Assembly (NCBI GenBank): GCA_963377175.1
Contig: CAUJNA010000180.1
Span: 689,133 to 753,132, forward strand
Length of the DNA stretch: 64,000 nt
Source: Effrenium voratum
Lineage: Eukaryota > Sar > Dinophyceae > Suessiales > Symbiodiniaceae
Reading direction: 5' to 3'
A program made the translations under genes and the position numbers. A model generated the notes under the pieces. That model was not told the DNA's origin, made no database searches, and saw only the letters and a program-made list of their open reading frames with translations. Numbering within the stretch: the stretch's first letter is position 1; the number at the start of each line of letters is the position of its first letter. Shown piece after piece: positions 1-11,491 of the stretch.

Positions 1-3000
1 AAGGAAACAAGAGTCTCCGGCGCCAATACATCTCAACCACGAGCAGCTTCAAGCATGGTTCGTGGATACAACTCCCCATGTACATGATGTCCGCACGCCG
101 TAAAACTATCATTCAACAGATTTACTCACAAACGTGCGGTCAGCAAAGGGAAAACAAAGCAGAATACTGAGAACCCCACATGAGTGTAAAGCCCCAGTTG
201 ATTAATTGGGGAGAGGGGGGTGCCCATTAAAGAGTGCAGCCCCTAGGTTGACTAATCCCGCACCAAATCAGTCACCATCACGCTGGTACTCCATGGCTGA
301 GCCCCGGGCTTGGGGTTGATGTGCCGGCGGTTCATATACTTGCAAACCTTGGGTGCAACACAAAGGCTCTGGCATCCTTTGAGCATGGATGTTGGCTGGA
401 TTCAAACTGGTCAAACGGGTCAAAGTACCTCTATGGAAGGCCCTCAGGGTGTCTAGAAAACTGCCTCATCCTTGAGCAAGCTTGCAGGTCCAAACGACCA
501 TGAATTCCCGAAGGAATTCTCGCAAGAACCATTGGCGACCAGGGCCCCTTACATATCGCAAAGAACCAATAGAGCCCCAAGTTCAGGGGTTGTCAGGCAC
601 CCCCCCCTCCGCCCCGTAGGTAAGTACCTCCTTACAAGAAGCTAAGTTGGTTCTCCACAGGGGGTACTCTGGTGAGGCTCACGAAAAAGGCTCTAGACGA
701 CACCGAAGACCCAAACTTTGGAAATTGTCTACCCAGCCCATACGTTGGCCAAAACTCTTTCTGTAGAGTCAATCGAAATGGCTACGGAAACGGGAATCCA
801 TGCAAATTGGTTGTGTATCTCTCAAGGCTCCATCACTTTGCCTCGTATTCCACAATCAGGAATCGGACAAAGTGCTTTACATAATGTTGACTTCAAATGA
901 ATCCACCATACTAATCAGGGATGGAGTGGCTCCCCATTGACTACGAAATTAACTCATTGTGACTCATTGTGCAACCGGGTGTATTGTAGTAAGGTCCGGA
1001 TTGATCCGAGGTTGGTAATCTGCCGATGGTCCCATTTACTGCAAAACAGACTGTCAAACTCCCGATCGTCAACTGTTGGCAACAAAGTCACTTCTCAACC
1101 ACAAATGTGCCCAAGCCGTTTGTGGTCTTCAGAATATGCAAAAAGCGGAAAGTGCAAAGAGTTCACTTCCCAGCCCCTGGTACCTTGGGCAAACATCTAT
1201 GCTAATTAATGATTACAGTTCACCTTGGCGAATCAAGTAAAGTAATGCGCCAAAACGGCTTTGCTTTCCCAAGCTAGCTCGCTGCAAAAATGCCGCGAAA
1301 ACATGTTGCTCCGCGCAGCGCACGTCAAAGGGTGCAGACCAGATAAGCCACATTTATGCGCAGTATGGCATGGACCTTCATGCATACGTCATCACACAAA
1401 TCAACTCATATTATAAATATTATGTCGTAGTTCTACCCTTGTCCTGTTCATTCTGCGGAATGAAACACTGGGAAAGTAACTGAGCCTTTCTCTGATACCA
1501 ACTTAGGCCATCCCAAATTGGTATGGCAGAAAGTGGTCCAAACAGGCAACTGTTTGTCATTGGACACCCTCCCTCCCGTGACCAGGCGGAGAAAAAGGAA
1601 GGTCCACTACAAGAGCAAAGAAAGAAGAGCTTCGTTGAACTTAAAGTTGGTTGATTTACACAAAACCCACGTGCAAAAACGAAGCAAAGGAACGAAGTAC
1701 AGGAGGTTAGGGAAAGAACAACCCAGGCTTCGTTACATGTCTGGGGTTGTCGACCCCAGAATAATGAACCTAGTGAGGGGCTGTTCCCAGGGCCAGCAAA
1801 TAATGAATATTCCCCTTGAACAATGATGCTGGTGAGCAAGCAACCAAACCGTCTGGGATGTACGAGCACACAATGCAAGCCGGTGGCAAGGGCAGTCACA
1901 AACGACGTCACCTTTCGACAAACCAGTATCTGAAATGGCCACAGGGCTTGATTTGTCCTACGTCAACATCAACCCCCACCAAGAGAGAATCTCAGTGAAA
2001 CGTGGTAACCCAGCAACATTGAACAAGGCACCTGGAAGGGACATATCAATGGAGGCACCAGGGGTTGCTTTTGTCCCTTGCCCACCTTGTTTGATAATTT
2101 TGCGCTGACTCTTGCGTCAATAAGTTGTGAGTCGCGATGGTGAACTAGGAATCCTTAGGCGGCCATGAATCCGAAGGGTTCATAACTGGCTCTAGTCACC
2201 TGAAAAATGCAGCTTTGGCCACAGCGCAAAGAGGCAAAGGGGGAGTCTTGTTTCAACAGTACACTTGAAAAGGCAGCCAGCGGACACCGACTGTTTGGGG
2301 GATCGATCATTTTGAGGCAAACCCATGTGTTGGCCAATTGGCATTTACCATAATAATAGTCTGCCAACATCGTGGTTGCCTTGTGTTTTTCCTCCAATAA
2401 CTCCCGGTAAGACCAGCTGCCCCCAAATGAAAAAGTGGTTCCAACATGTGGATATACTACCACGATCAGCGTGCAGGCTCAGCAAGGCACTGCCAATGGC
2501 ACAAGGCGACGCTTGCAAACAGGTGCGCCGCAAAAGGGAAGACCTTTCAGACGAAGGACATAACGAGATTGTCGCCATTTCCTCCCGCCCAAAATGGGTT
2601 GCTCCCAAGATTTCGGCACAAGGCTTTAAACAAGAATGCCTGGCAAAGACAACAAAAGGACTGCAAACCAACTGTCTTCCGCACTTTGTTTGCTCACTTC
2701 CGGAGAGGATGGCCCAAACAATTTCATTTTTTGTGTATCACTAAAGTGGTCTTCCCAAAACAGATTAAGTCCAGGAACTCAGGCAGTGAGTCTGCTTGAA
2801 GCCTGGGCCTGTTGCGTCATGCTGGGATCCAGGCCGATTTGTTCCGAACGACCATCATGACATTGTGACCTTTCCTGGCCTCAAGACGAAGAAGGCAGCT
2901 TAAGCTTCCTTTTGCTTAAGCGCCCTGGAAAAGGAAACACATTTCAAGTAGTGATGCTTGTCCTTTAAAACCAGCAAGGCAAAAAACCAAAAACATATCC

Positions 3001-4672
3001 TTAAGCAAATAAAAGTAAGGTAGTGGAACTTCCGATGAGCTGCGCTTCAAAATGTGCCCATCAACAAAAAAACCCGGTGGATCTCCCAAAGGCTTGGAGA
3101 ACAGGCTCTTGAGGATCCCTTGCGACCCAAGGGCTTGCGGGCATGATTCTCAGTTGCCCATGAGGAAACAAACATAGTGTCGTGCTTTTGTGGGGGTGTC
3201 AGAAAAAAAAAAGGAAAATAACTTGAACAAGGGAGCCCCCTTCAAAACTATCGGATCCATGGAATCCATGACATTGTCATTTCCTCGGAACAGCCCCATT
3301 TTCAAGAGGGGTACATTGCGGCCCCGTTCAGGTGACCTGTTGAAGTTAATATGAGAGGACGGGACAAGCAAAGTGGAAAGGGGAAAAAACATAGCAAGAA
3401 ACCTGGAGTCTGCATGACTCATCAAAAGAGGGCAGCGTACCCGTAATTGTGGATGGGTCATGAATCTATTCCTAGGGTTATGGAGACTTCAAGAACAAGC
3501 AACATATATCTGCGCATTGGCAAATGGCCAAAGCAAACTCTAGCACGAAATCGAGGAAAGCAACAGGTATCCTCAGGGTAGGTACTCCCTACTTGTGAGC
3601 CTTTGTATATTATGCACGGACAAACTTGCTTGTTTCTCCAAAAGGACATGGAAGAATTGGATGGCCCATGACCTCCGAGAACTAACAATACACGAGGGTT
3701 GACCGTAGCACATATGCCGCTCAGGGCCCACCTCATGGACCAGCCAGTGCACACACCCACACACTCATTACAGGGATCCCTCAATTCATCCCACAAGATT
3801 CTTCATAGTTAGTCTGGCCCAAGATATGGATGATTTTGGAGGAGACTCCAGAAAAGGTTATGCTTCAAGTAACAATTGACCTCGGATTCATCAAAGAATC
3901 CGAAAATGACTTGAACCCTAACCGGGCTTGAAGCGTCGCCCCGCCAAAACGCAACGAACTTGGAATTGGTGTTTCCAAAAGGTGCAGCAGCACGTCAGGT
4001 GATGCTAAAAAACACAAAGACTTTAATATATTGCTTAAAGCCCTTACTAATTTGATGATTGAAACCTCTCAAGGGCAAAACATGGTATATTCCAAGTTTA
4101 GTAAACAACATGCAGCAAACACATCCACAGAGATCCCAATCCCTGCCCCCCGTCTAAACCAACACATCGAAGGAACAAATGTACTTCCCGCAAAACACAA
4201 AACGTCCTGGAGGGTACCAAGGACACTGTGGAATAGGCACGAGCCTGTGCCCAGGCAATGGTAAACAAGCCACGAAAGGAAGACCCCAAAACAGTGACCA
4301 ATCCCCGGTCCCAAAGATCAGGGTTTCCAACACACAAGTGACCAAACAATCACAGACCAAACCAAAAGGGAAAAGGATACCTGCAACCTGGGTCGACAAT
4401 GAACCGCACGGGCACTCCCCACCAACCTGCCCGGGCCGAAGTCTCTTTCTCCTCCGACACGTAGGTTATCGACGTGGGGACCCGGCGACGCTCATTCGAG
4501 GCCGCGACGGATCCAAACTTGAGCCAAACACCACGGGATCGTCACTAGCGGTTACACTAACGTGACATACCCGATGATGCTTCCAACACATGGCTAATCA
4601 CTATATTTGCATATTATCCAGTGAGCCGCCTGAAGGCGTAATGGCTAGCTGGGTAGCGGACAACAACTCAAC

Positions 4673-4702
4673 GCCCGGGAGCCCGGGAGCCCGGGAGCCC
4701 GA
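4673..4702. repeat. 8-bp tandem repeat (CCCGGGAG)n
   Basis: The unit CCCGGGAG is repeated about three and a half times. The core CCCGGG is itself palindromic. No coding role is evident. Confidence 0.8.
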
Positions 4703-6367
4703 CCACGTGGGTCGCCATGGCGGTGCCAAAGGCGCCACCTCCGAGCACCGTCACCTCCGGGCACTTCAGGTCCGAGACAAGCTCTATATGAGCCATGGAA
4801 CAAACTAGGTGTTTTCCTCCTGAGACAAATTAACCAACTCCCTTCTAGGAGCTTCCTTCCCCCCACCTGATTCTGGTGCTCCCCATCAGTCCAAAGCTGA
4901 TGCTCTAGGTAGCCACGTTTAGTGTTGTTTCAAGAGAAACCTCAAGGACACCACCCGTTTCAGCGTACTCATGGTCAAAGTTATGCGTTTCCCCTCAAGG
5001 ACATGAGAGTCTCCCCATGTCCCTCTCAAATGAACCACAGATTACAGGCCACAAGAAACTCTTGAGGTGCCTGGACGTCGCCTGTACAGCGCACGGTGCC
5101 CAGCCTTCAAGGCTTCTGGATTGCCATTCAAGTAGCCTTGGCTCCGAGCCGTCCCGTGGAATAAAAACCGACTCATTTCCTTTACGCATCACCTCTACCA
5201 AAGCAAACTCACCTTGAAATCGGCCAAAAGGCAATGTTTAGAATCATATGTAGGCACTCCTGCAGAAGTTGACCGTGCTGCTTTCTTATGGGAAAGTTTA
5301 GGGTTCTTCCTTCTCCTAGGTTCCCGTGGTCGGAATTTAGCAAATCCGTGACATGCCTGAATTCGATACAATGGATTCATGAACATCTATACCCATACTG
5401 TTGATGGACGAAGTTCACTTTGCACCGGTTGGTAGGTGGTTCATTCCAATATTTGCAGGGATTTGTGCAGGTCTTTGCACGTGCGGAGCCACACGCGGCG
5501 GCAGAACCAAGGAAATCACAAGGCTATTAGATCATCGCGTTGATCAGACTCCATATCCCGCCAGATTGCGTAATTAGCCTTGCTAGCTACCCAACCTGAC
5601 GCCGTGCCAGGGTAGATCTAGAACTCGGCGCACGCACGCGCTCCCGAAGGGGAAACGGCGCAAAGCTCCCAAGTTGATTCTCCGCGGGCAAAAGCCCAAA
5701 TGAGAAACCAGAAGCACAGGGGAAACATCTCCGAAGGCAACTGGCCCAACTTCGGCTGGACCGGGCGGTTCAAATGGGCAGCTTCCAAAATCGGAAAACC
5801 CTCAGATTTGGTTGGTTTCCCTTCTGGTGTGCCGATAAACACACAATCACGGGTTCCCAATTTGGTGTCCTGTTTTAGGATCCCTCCGGAGGCTAAACAT
5901 CAGGTATCTACGTTCAGCGTGTAATCTCACCAACCTGAATCAATGGATCCAAATACGACTTATATCATGAGCTGACTTCACCGAAATCGGTGAGCTGGCC
6001 ATACCGAGAAAAAAAGTCGGGCTTGCAACTGCTGCTTGTTGCAGGATGGCTCAACCATCCTGCGCTAAAGATTTACCTGTGTACAGTTGTGAAACCATGT
6101 GAGCCATAAGGAATATCAAGATGCCCACCAATATAAGCTCGTGACGTAGTACATACCCCCGCATAAGTGGTATATAACCTCCATCTCCCAAACCCATATG
6201 CCCTTGGTCCATGTGGGAGAAAGGCCCTCTTGGCAACAAGGCCGCCAAAACTTCGAGACCGGCACCTTGACAAACCAGGTCGCTTAGGGGGGCAACAAGC
6301 ACTAGTCATTCCAGCAATACTCCCAGGTCCTGGGGCCGCAGCTAGTGAACATCACATATGTATCACA

Positions 6368-6383
6368 TGTGTGTGTGTGTGTG
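6368..6383. repeat. (TG)n microsatellite
   Basis: An uninterrupted run of TG dinucleotides in otherwise non-repetitive non-coding DNA. Confidence 0.9.
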
Positions 6384-6681
6384 CGTCTTTTAGGGTAGCG
6401 AGCAGCCTTTTGGGCTATTTACAGGAACACCGAAAGAAGAAACACGTCTTTTGGCCCCCTTATGCCCATATCCGTGCCCCTTGGGAGAACGGAGATTCAA
6501 GATCGTATCCGTGCCTTGCAGGATACCTACTTCGGACCTTCGGACCCTTTGCCGTCTAATCCTGCTTGCAATGGGCAAGTGACATGGTGGTTCTCGGACC
6601 GTTGGTTGGTTTGCAACCAAACATGCAAAGCAACCTGACTGGCAAGCAAGGAGCGCACCCACAGGGATTCCCAAACAATTG

Positions 6682-6701
6682 ACCTTCATCGTGGGTGAGC
6701 T
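6682..6701 (+). repeat. Dispersed CCTTCATCATGG-GTGAGCT motif, copy 1
   Basis: This 20-bp block (ACCTTCATCGTGGGTGAGCT) recurs with small changes at four other places in the window (10025, 37677, 39401, 54303), always on the plus strand. A second GTGAGCTC follows about 35 bp downstream. It may be the end of a short interspersed element. The GTGAG/GTAAG core also looks like a 5' splice site. Confidence 0.5.
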
Positions 6702-8287
6702 CTGTTTCTCTCCAGTGAGCTCATCTTGAAACAGGCAGATATGATCTGTATAGGTTCGTTGCGTCCGCGTTACATGAAAGTCGGAGGAAGGCATATTGTT
6801 CGGTTCCCCGCAAAGGTCGAGCACGCCCTTGTAATCACTTGGGAGCCTGCTTTTGTTTGCGGAAGCACATGCCAGTGGCAAGGTAATCATCATAATCTGC
6901 ATATGGGAGGGTGAAATCATAAGACCTGAAATAAACGGGATCGCTGGGCCATTTTCGTGAGGTCGCCAGCATTTACTCAGAGAAAGGTATCTGCATACCC
7001 CAAACTGCGAGGGCCGAAAATAGCTATGGGGTTACGGGGGGAAAATCAAATGATTTCTAGCCTTGATGATAGGAGAGTACGTACTGCCAGCAGTTTGCAG
7101 TCCCTGATCTTGCACCACGTACAAGAAGGATGAATGAACACCTACACAAAATGGGATAATGACCACCTACCAGGATTTGGAGGATTTCGTGCATCAACAG
7201 TAGTGAGTGTCAAACATGGACCAACTCAGGCCCCAGCTCAGGCGATTGCTCATCTGATCTCGGACCTTGGCCCAGTACCTCGGCCAAGGCAAGGCGTCGA
7301 AAAGAAGTTCAAGCACCCCAAGCCATCCCGGTGGTCAAAAAGCGAAACGGCACTCTTTGTCTCGAGTGCAACCTAAAACCTGCCCAAAAGCTCAGCTAGA
7401 CCCTTCTAGCGTCCCTCCTAAAAAAAATCTCGGGGCCCACAAATAGCTCTTTGTTGAAGCCCGCAGCAGTCATCGTGAGCCTGCAGGCGGAAATACCAGG
7501 TGATCATTTTGTGGAACCTTGCTGAAAACACGTTGCCCAAATAATGGGAAAGTCAAAAGGTCCCAACTCCCCACCCAAACCTCATGTATGTTCCGAGTAT
7601 TGTCCCGAAGTTTGGTAGGGGCTTCAAACGGATCTCAAACGGTGCCGTGGGGCTTTGGTGCGTTGTTGATTGCTTTTCAAGGAAACGCCAAGTGACAGAA
7701 CGCAGGTGCTGAATAGGATCTGGACGGATGGCTTCCTTTTGTCGAGTTCAGAAAGTCCTCCTCTCTTGGGGTTTTTAGACATCAGCTTTTGGGCCAATTC
7801 AAACGTGGGTTTCCTTTTGGTGGGGTGATGTTGAGAGGGTAAAGACATAATATAAGGAACTTTATTTTGGTTGTTTGAAACATCATCTCAGGGCTGCTGG
7901 GAGCCTGATGACCAAAACACGAGGCTAGGCAATGGGCTTTAACTGGTTTCCATTTATCAGGACCAACTATCAGGCAGGGTCTTCGGAGCAAGCCTGTTCA
8001 AGAGGAGCGATTGAAGGGGGTCTCCTCCAACACTGTTTCATATTTTAGGGTAGACTAAATCTGGGGAAGCCCGCAAATTCTGTCCCTCACCCGTGTCCCG
8101 TGAACCCAAACCGAGCTGGCGACACGATCTTCCGCCAAACCTGCGCTCGAGTCAGGCTGGACTGGTGAAACCCTGCGACTGCAGGAAATGGCCCCAGACC
8201 TCCAGGCCCAGTTTCGGATACAAGGGCCGAAATAATTGGAATGTTATGGGGTACTTTGAAGCCACATACAGTCACGAGTCATCGTGA

Positions 8288-8318
8288 ACAAAAAAAACAA
8301 TTTAAAAAAAAAAAAAAA
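8288..8318. repeat. A-rich low-complexity run
   Basis: Three A-tracts are separated by CAATTT and C. This could be the degraded tail of a retroposed sequence, but no source gene is visible next to it. Confidence 0.7.
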
Positions 8319-8511
8319 CAATGTATAATTCTGTAGCCCCTTGCATTTAACGAGAAGCCGGCACAACGTGACTGGTCCATACCAAAGGACTTGTTGCTTT
8401 CGCCTCAGTCTCCGAAAAAATTGCATGATTGCGAATGGCAATTTACCTGTTTAAAGAAATCACAGAAAATGAGTCCAACTTCAGATGGGCCCAAAAAACG
8501 ACCGCCTTTAC

Positions 8512-8634
8512 TCGAGGTCCCGGTGCCTTCTTGGTGACGCTGCTGTTGGCCCGGCGCTGGGGCAGCACCGGGGGCAGCACGTTCAGGTCCAGGTCCGGAA
8601 GCTCCGGCAAGCCCTCGGACGTCGACTCGTTGAA
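8512..8634 (-). CDS. Probable exon of an unidentified protein
   Basis: I do not recognise the product. About 41 codons on the minus strand run from FNESTSEGLPELPDLDLN to KKAPGPR. Nearly every codon ends in G or C, far above the surrounding DNA and in only this one of the overlapping frames, which is the signature of dinoflagellate coding sequence. The 3' edge coincides with a plausible donor (CGA|GTAAAG at 8511-8506). The 5' edge is unclear because an in-frame TGA precedes the first Phe and no AG lies between them. The peptide is acidic and Leu/Pro-rich, then basic. No neighbouring exon was found. It may be a lone gene fragment. Confidence 0.4.
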
Positions 8635-10139
8635 TCAGCCGCCCTATGGATCAAACTCGCTGGTAGAACTCAAAAGGGCTCGCTTCTCTGGTTGTGCGAA
8701 GGGAGGAAAGAAGCTTTGGGAAAAGGTCACTTGGAGAAATTGATGTGTTACTTTTTTCTTCTTCTTTCAACGGTAACTTCTTAATCGTACGTGTCCCAAA
8801 AGAACACAGAGAACATATTGTTCTTCTTTCTATCCCACCTTGACACAGCCCACAGTGGAAGAAATAGACCAAGCCAACGCGTATTTCCAATGACTCCCAG
8901 GGGGATGACGAGTTTTATGTCCGGCTTCCCTTGAACCACATGCAAGCGTCAGGTTGGAACTTGTTGCTTTAAAAGGCTGGAAGGGGGGCTTGTGTCCTGT
9001 GATCAATTGAGGTACTCGCCCTTTTGTGGCTTGAAAACTTCGACCGACCACACCCCTTGGACGAAATCCCGCTCCAGGTAGAAGTACCCCCTTTGATCAG
9101 TTCAGTGCGGTGACCCGCATTTGTGTGCATAAAATTTGCGGGTTCCACATTCCCGAACTGACGCGGCGATCCCAAACTTAGCGAGGCCGGGGCCACACAA
9201 AAAAACACGGGCAATTAATGTTCAAATTGGAAACAATGGAAGACACTCTAGCAAAGAGGCAAACTGCCCAACGCAAAGGGAAACAATAGGCATCTCCATT
9301 ATTTGACAGGGGACCTTGAAATTGTAAATCAATCAACATGACAACCGCACAACGATCAAATGCACAAGCTCTTGAAGTGGATACAAGTGGATAGCCAATC
9401 CACAAATCCGATGTGTTTGCTTACCAATACATGATCTCGGGAAATGAGTTGAAACCCGGTCGCGAACATACCGCTGACCCATAGGTAAGGTTTCGCCAGA
9501 ACGACATGGAAACCCAGACAACAACGCAGTGTGGGCTTCTCTGCTCCAATGACCCACAAGGGGTAGGTCGCCAAAGGCCCTGGTGTCCAGGCCCTCTTCC
9601 AACCTGGTGAAATCGTCAGACCAAGCCTTGGAGCCTTTGGCCGGCAAGAAAGACTTTTCTGGTGTTGCAGGGGGTGCAAGAGTAACTCCATTGTCGTTTA
9701 CCAAGATGTGAATCTTGGTTGGGGACGCTTTTGGTGGACATCATTTACATGACGGCTTGTGCCCACCAATCATTTCGGAGGGGGTCCTGATTGCAATTGC
9801 TGAGTGAGTTGGCAAATGTCAAACTGTAGCATAAAGCCCCTTTCCTTCCCCCAATCAATGGGGACCCCCATCCGTAACAATATGAGAAAACACGTTTTAG
9901 TGCCCAAAGGGTGGTGTTTAAAAAAGCACCAACAAGGAAGAACTCTCGGTGACAAGCCATGAACCCGTCGATACAATTTCACAATACTTCCTTGCCTGAA
10001 AACAAGGGAACCCCGCAGCAAAGGACCTTCATTGTGGGTAAGCTCGCTTGACTCTTCAAAGCACCACTCTGGTGCTACTGAGGCCTTATTCGCAAAACGG
10101 TGCCTCCTTTTTGCCGTATAAGGGTTAGTGCCAAAATGG
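8635..10139. other. Non-coding DNA, no supported gene
   Basis: I see no domain and no coding bias. The stretch ends at the 3' side of the minus-strand retroelement. One copy of the dispersed CCTTCATCATGG-type motif lies at 10025. Confidence 0.5.
10025..10044 (+). repeat. Dispersed CCTTCATCATGG-GTGAGCT motif, copy 2
   Basis: ACCTTCATTGTGGGTAAGCT is the second of five copies. Because the motif also occurs in plain non-coding DNA, it suggests that the retroelement ends to the right of this point, between about 10050 and 10254. Confidence 0.5.
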
Positions 10140-10145
10140 GAGGAT

Positions 10146-10255
10146 TGCCCAGCTCCACTGGGCAGCTCCCCGCAGCAGCTGATGGGAGTAGGATTGATGC
10201 CACTCCCACAGCGAGGGAGGAATCCTCCCACCTCACCGGATGCCCTCCCGGCATC
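10146..10255. other. Cluster of three hairpins at retroelement 3' end
   Basis: Three short inverted repeats follow one another: TGCCCAG/CTGGGCA with a 5-nt loop (10146-10164), GGGAGG/CCTCCC around AAT (10215-10229), and GATGCC/GGCATC with a 5-nt loop (10239-10255). The last overlaps the stop region of the RNase H frame. They lie just downstream of the coding region, where a 3' UTR structure recognised by the RT could sit. That role is inference. Confidence 0.5.
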
Positions 10256-10739
10256 ATGGGTGAGGAAGGAAAGTAGCGAAGATCAGTGTGATCAATTCGC
10301 TTTCGACTGAGGGGAAGACCCGGTTCTCAGTCGGAAATTGCGGGTCCGGATGAGTAAGTTCATCCGCCCACGTGTTAAAGTCGCGCTTCACATGCGACGG
10401 CCCCAACATGACCTGCTGGTCATGCAGCGTTAGCACAATTTCCATGAGGATGGCCGCATTGGGCATCCTGCGAGTGGAATCGTTAAGAAGGGAGAAAACA
10501 TTTCCCTGGTTATCACTAGCAACCAGGATCCTAGTGTGAGAAACCGAGCCGGCTGCACAAAGCAGAACGGCCCTCACCAAAAGGAGGAGGCCGAAGAGCT
10601 CCAAGGCCGCTATCGCCCGCTGCGGGTCCCCAGTAGTGAAGGCCCACGGCTCGTCGATTGCGGTGTGATTCTGTGCTGGAACCACTTCACACGGGACTTG
10701 TCGGGGTTGGGCACGTCCGAGCACCAACCACCAACCCAT
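10254..10739 (-). pseudogene. RNase H domain of retroelement (frame-shifted from RT)
   Basis: This is the RNase H-like end of the retroelement polyprotein, expected to remove template RNA during reverse transcription. Visible landmarks are a helix with a conserved acidic residue (AALELFGLL, about residues 44-52), SDNQGNVFSL (Asp about residue 76) and a C-terminal block HVKRDFNTWADELTH like the HVPG-N-xAD-L end of retroelement RNases H. The first ~27 residues of the open frame are out-of-frame RT sequence, because the natural reading passes from the RT frame into this one near 10665. Homology therefore implies a one-base shift there. The shift could be a disabling indel or a frameshift site. 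I favour an indel because there are other breaks. Confidence 0.65.
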
Positions 10740-11491
10740 GCATGGTCTGCCTGTCTGCCAGCTCCCGCATCAGATGCCCCCGTCCATGGGAGTGTGGGAG
10801 CAAACGGAGATGCCAGTGGGAACCTCTGGTTGAAGAGTCTCCCCAAGAGGATGGCCAGAGCACGAACCAGCTTCGGTGGCCTGCCCGAAGTGGTGCAGGC
10901 CTTCTTCCAGCTCCAAAAGGGCTGGAGGAAAGGTTTCGTCAATGGGCATGCCGAAGTAGCCCATTGAATACGGCCTAGGGCTTGTTCCACCTCCTTGCTG
11001 GTGAAGATGTCCCCCTGGGCCAGCCGTTTAAGAGTGGCCAGGATTATGACGTGTTTGACTGGAGCCAACAGTACACAGGGCGTGATTGGGTCCACCACAA
11101 AGCCCAACCAGGTATTGATCGGGGAGAGCGCCGTCTTTTTCCAGGAAAGCGGGACTCCCAGCGCCAGCAGTGTAGCCAGGATGGCTGTGGCGTCCCAGTC
11201 CGCCCGGCTGCATCTGAGGACCCAGCAGTAGTCGTCCACAAAGACTAAGTGCCAGTCCACCTGAGGGAAGATGTAGTACAAGAGTCTGAGCACCAAGGAT
11301 GCCTTTCTTCCCCAGTACAGTTGTGCCGAGGCCATGCCGTACGTGCCCACTCTGTTGACCCACCACCGGTTTTGGATGCAGGCCACCTGGTATTTCCAGT
11401 CTTTCGGGAGCACTTTTATACGCCTGTGGGCCTTGGTGACATCCGCCTTGAGGATGATGAAGGTTTCCCCCTGTGTCGGCGGCTGCCACAT
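10610..11491 (-). CDS. Reverse transcriptase palm/thumb region
   Basis: This 293-residue open frame carries the RT core. Motif A is LKADVTKAHRRI with Asp17. Then come WWVNRVGTYGMASAQLYWGR, the catalytic FVDD box (residues 84-87), a LGVPLSWKKT block and WLGFVVDP, an RT landmark following the palm. Near the end GASDAGAG and WVGGW look like the first strands of RNase H. The catalytic aspartates are intact. The frame starts with ATG overlapping the stop of the upstream ORF (TGATG at 11491), so it needs reinitiation or a shift to be made. RT motifs 1-2 lie in the upstream frame. The last ~20 residues are out of frame, since RNase H continues in another frame. Confidence 0.8.
   Translation of the reverse strand: MWQPPTQGETFIILKADVTKAHRRIKVLPKDWKYQVACIQNRWWVNRVGTYGMASAQLYWGRKASLVLRLLYYIFPQVDWHLVFVDDYCWVLRCSRADWDATAILATLLALGVPLSWKKTALSPINTWLGFVVDPITPCVLLAPVKHVIILATLKRLAQGDIFTSKEVEQALGRIQWATSACPLTKPFLQPFWSWKKACTTSGRPPKLVRALAILLGRLFNQRFPLASPFAPTLPWTGASDAGAGRQADHAWVGGWCSDVPNPDKSRVKWFQHRITPQSTSRGPSLLGTRSGR

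Larger units (their letters stand above)
1..8511. other. Non-coding DNA, no supported gene
   Basis: No reading frame here shows a recognisable domain or a sustained G/C bias at third codon positions. The open frames are short and unrelated to one another. Small items inside are an 8-bp tandem repeat near 4.7 kb, a (TG)n run near 6.4 kb and an A-rich run near 8.3 kb. A GC-richer stretch at about 4430-4760 could hide an exon but no frame stands out. It is probably intergenic or intronic dinoflagellate DNA. Confidence 0.6.

Noticed and set aside
4518..4528. Second spliced-leader relict (TTTGGCTCAAG, minus strand)
   Set aside because: Only 11 nt match, which has a few per cent probability by chance here, and no gene follows it.
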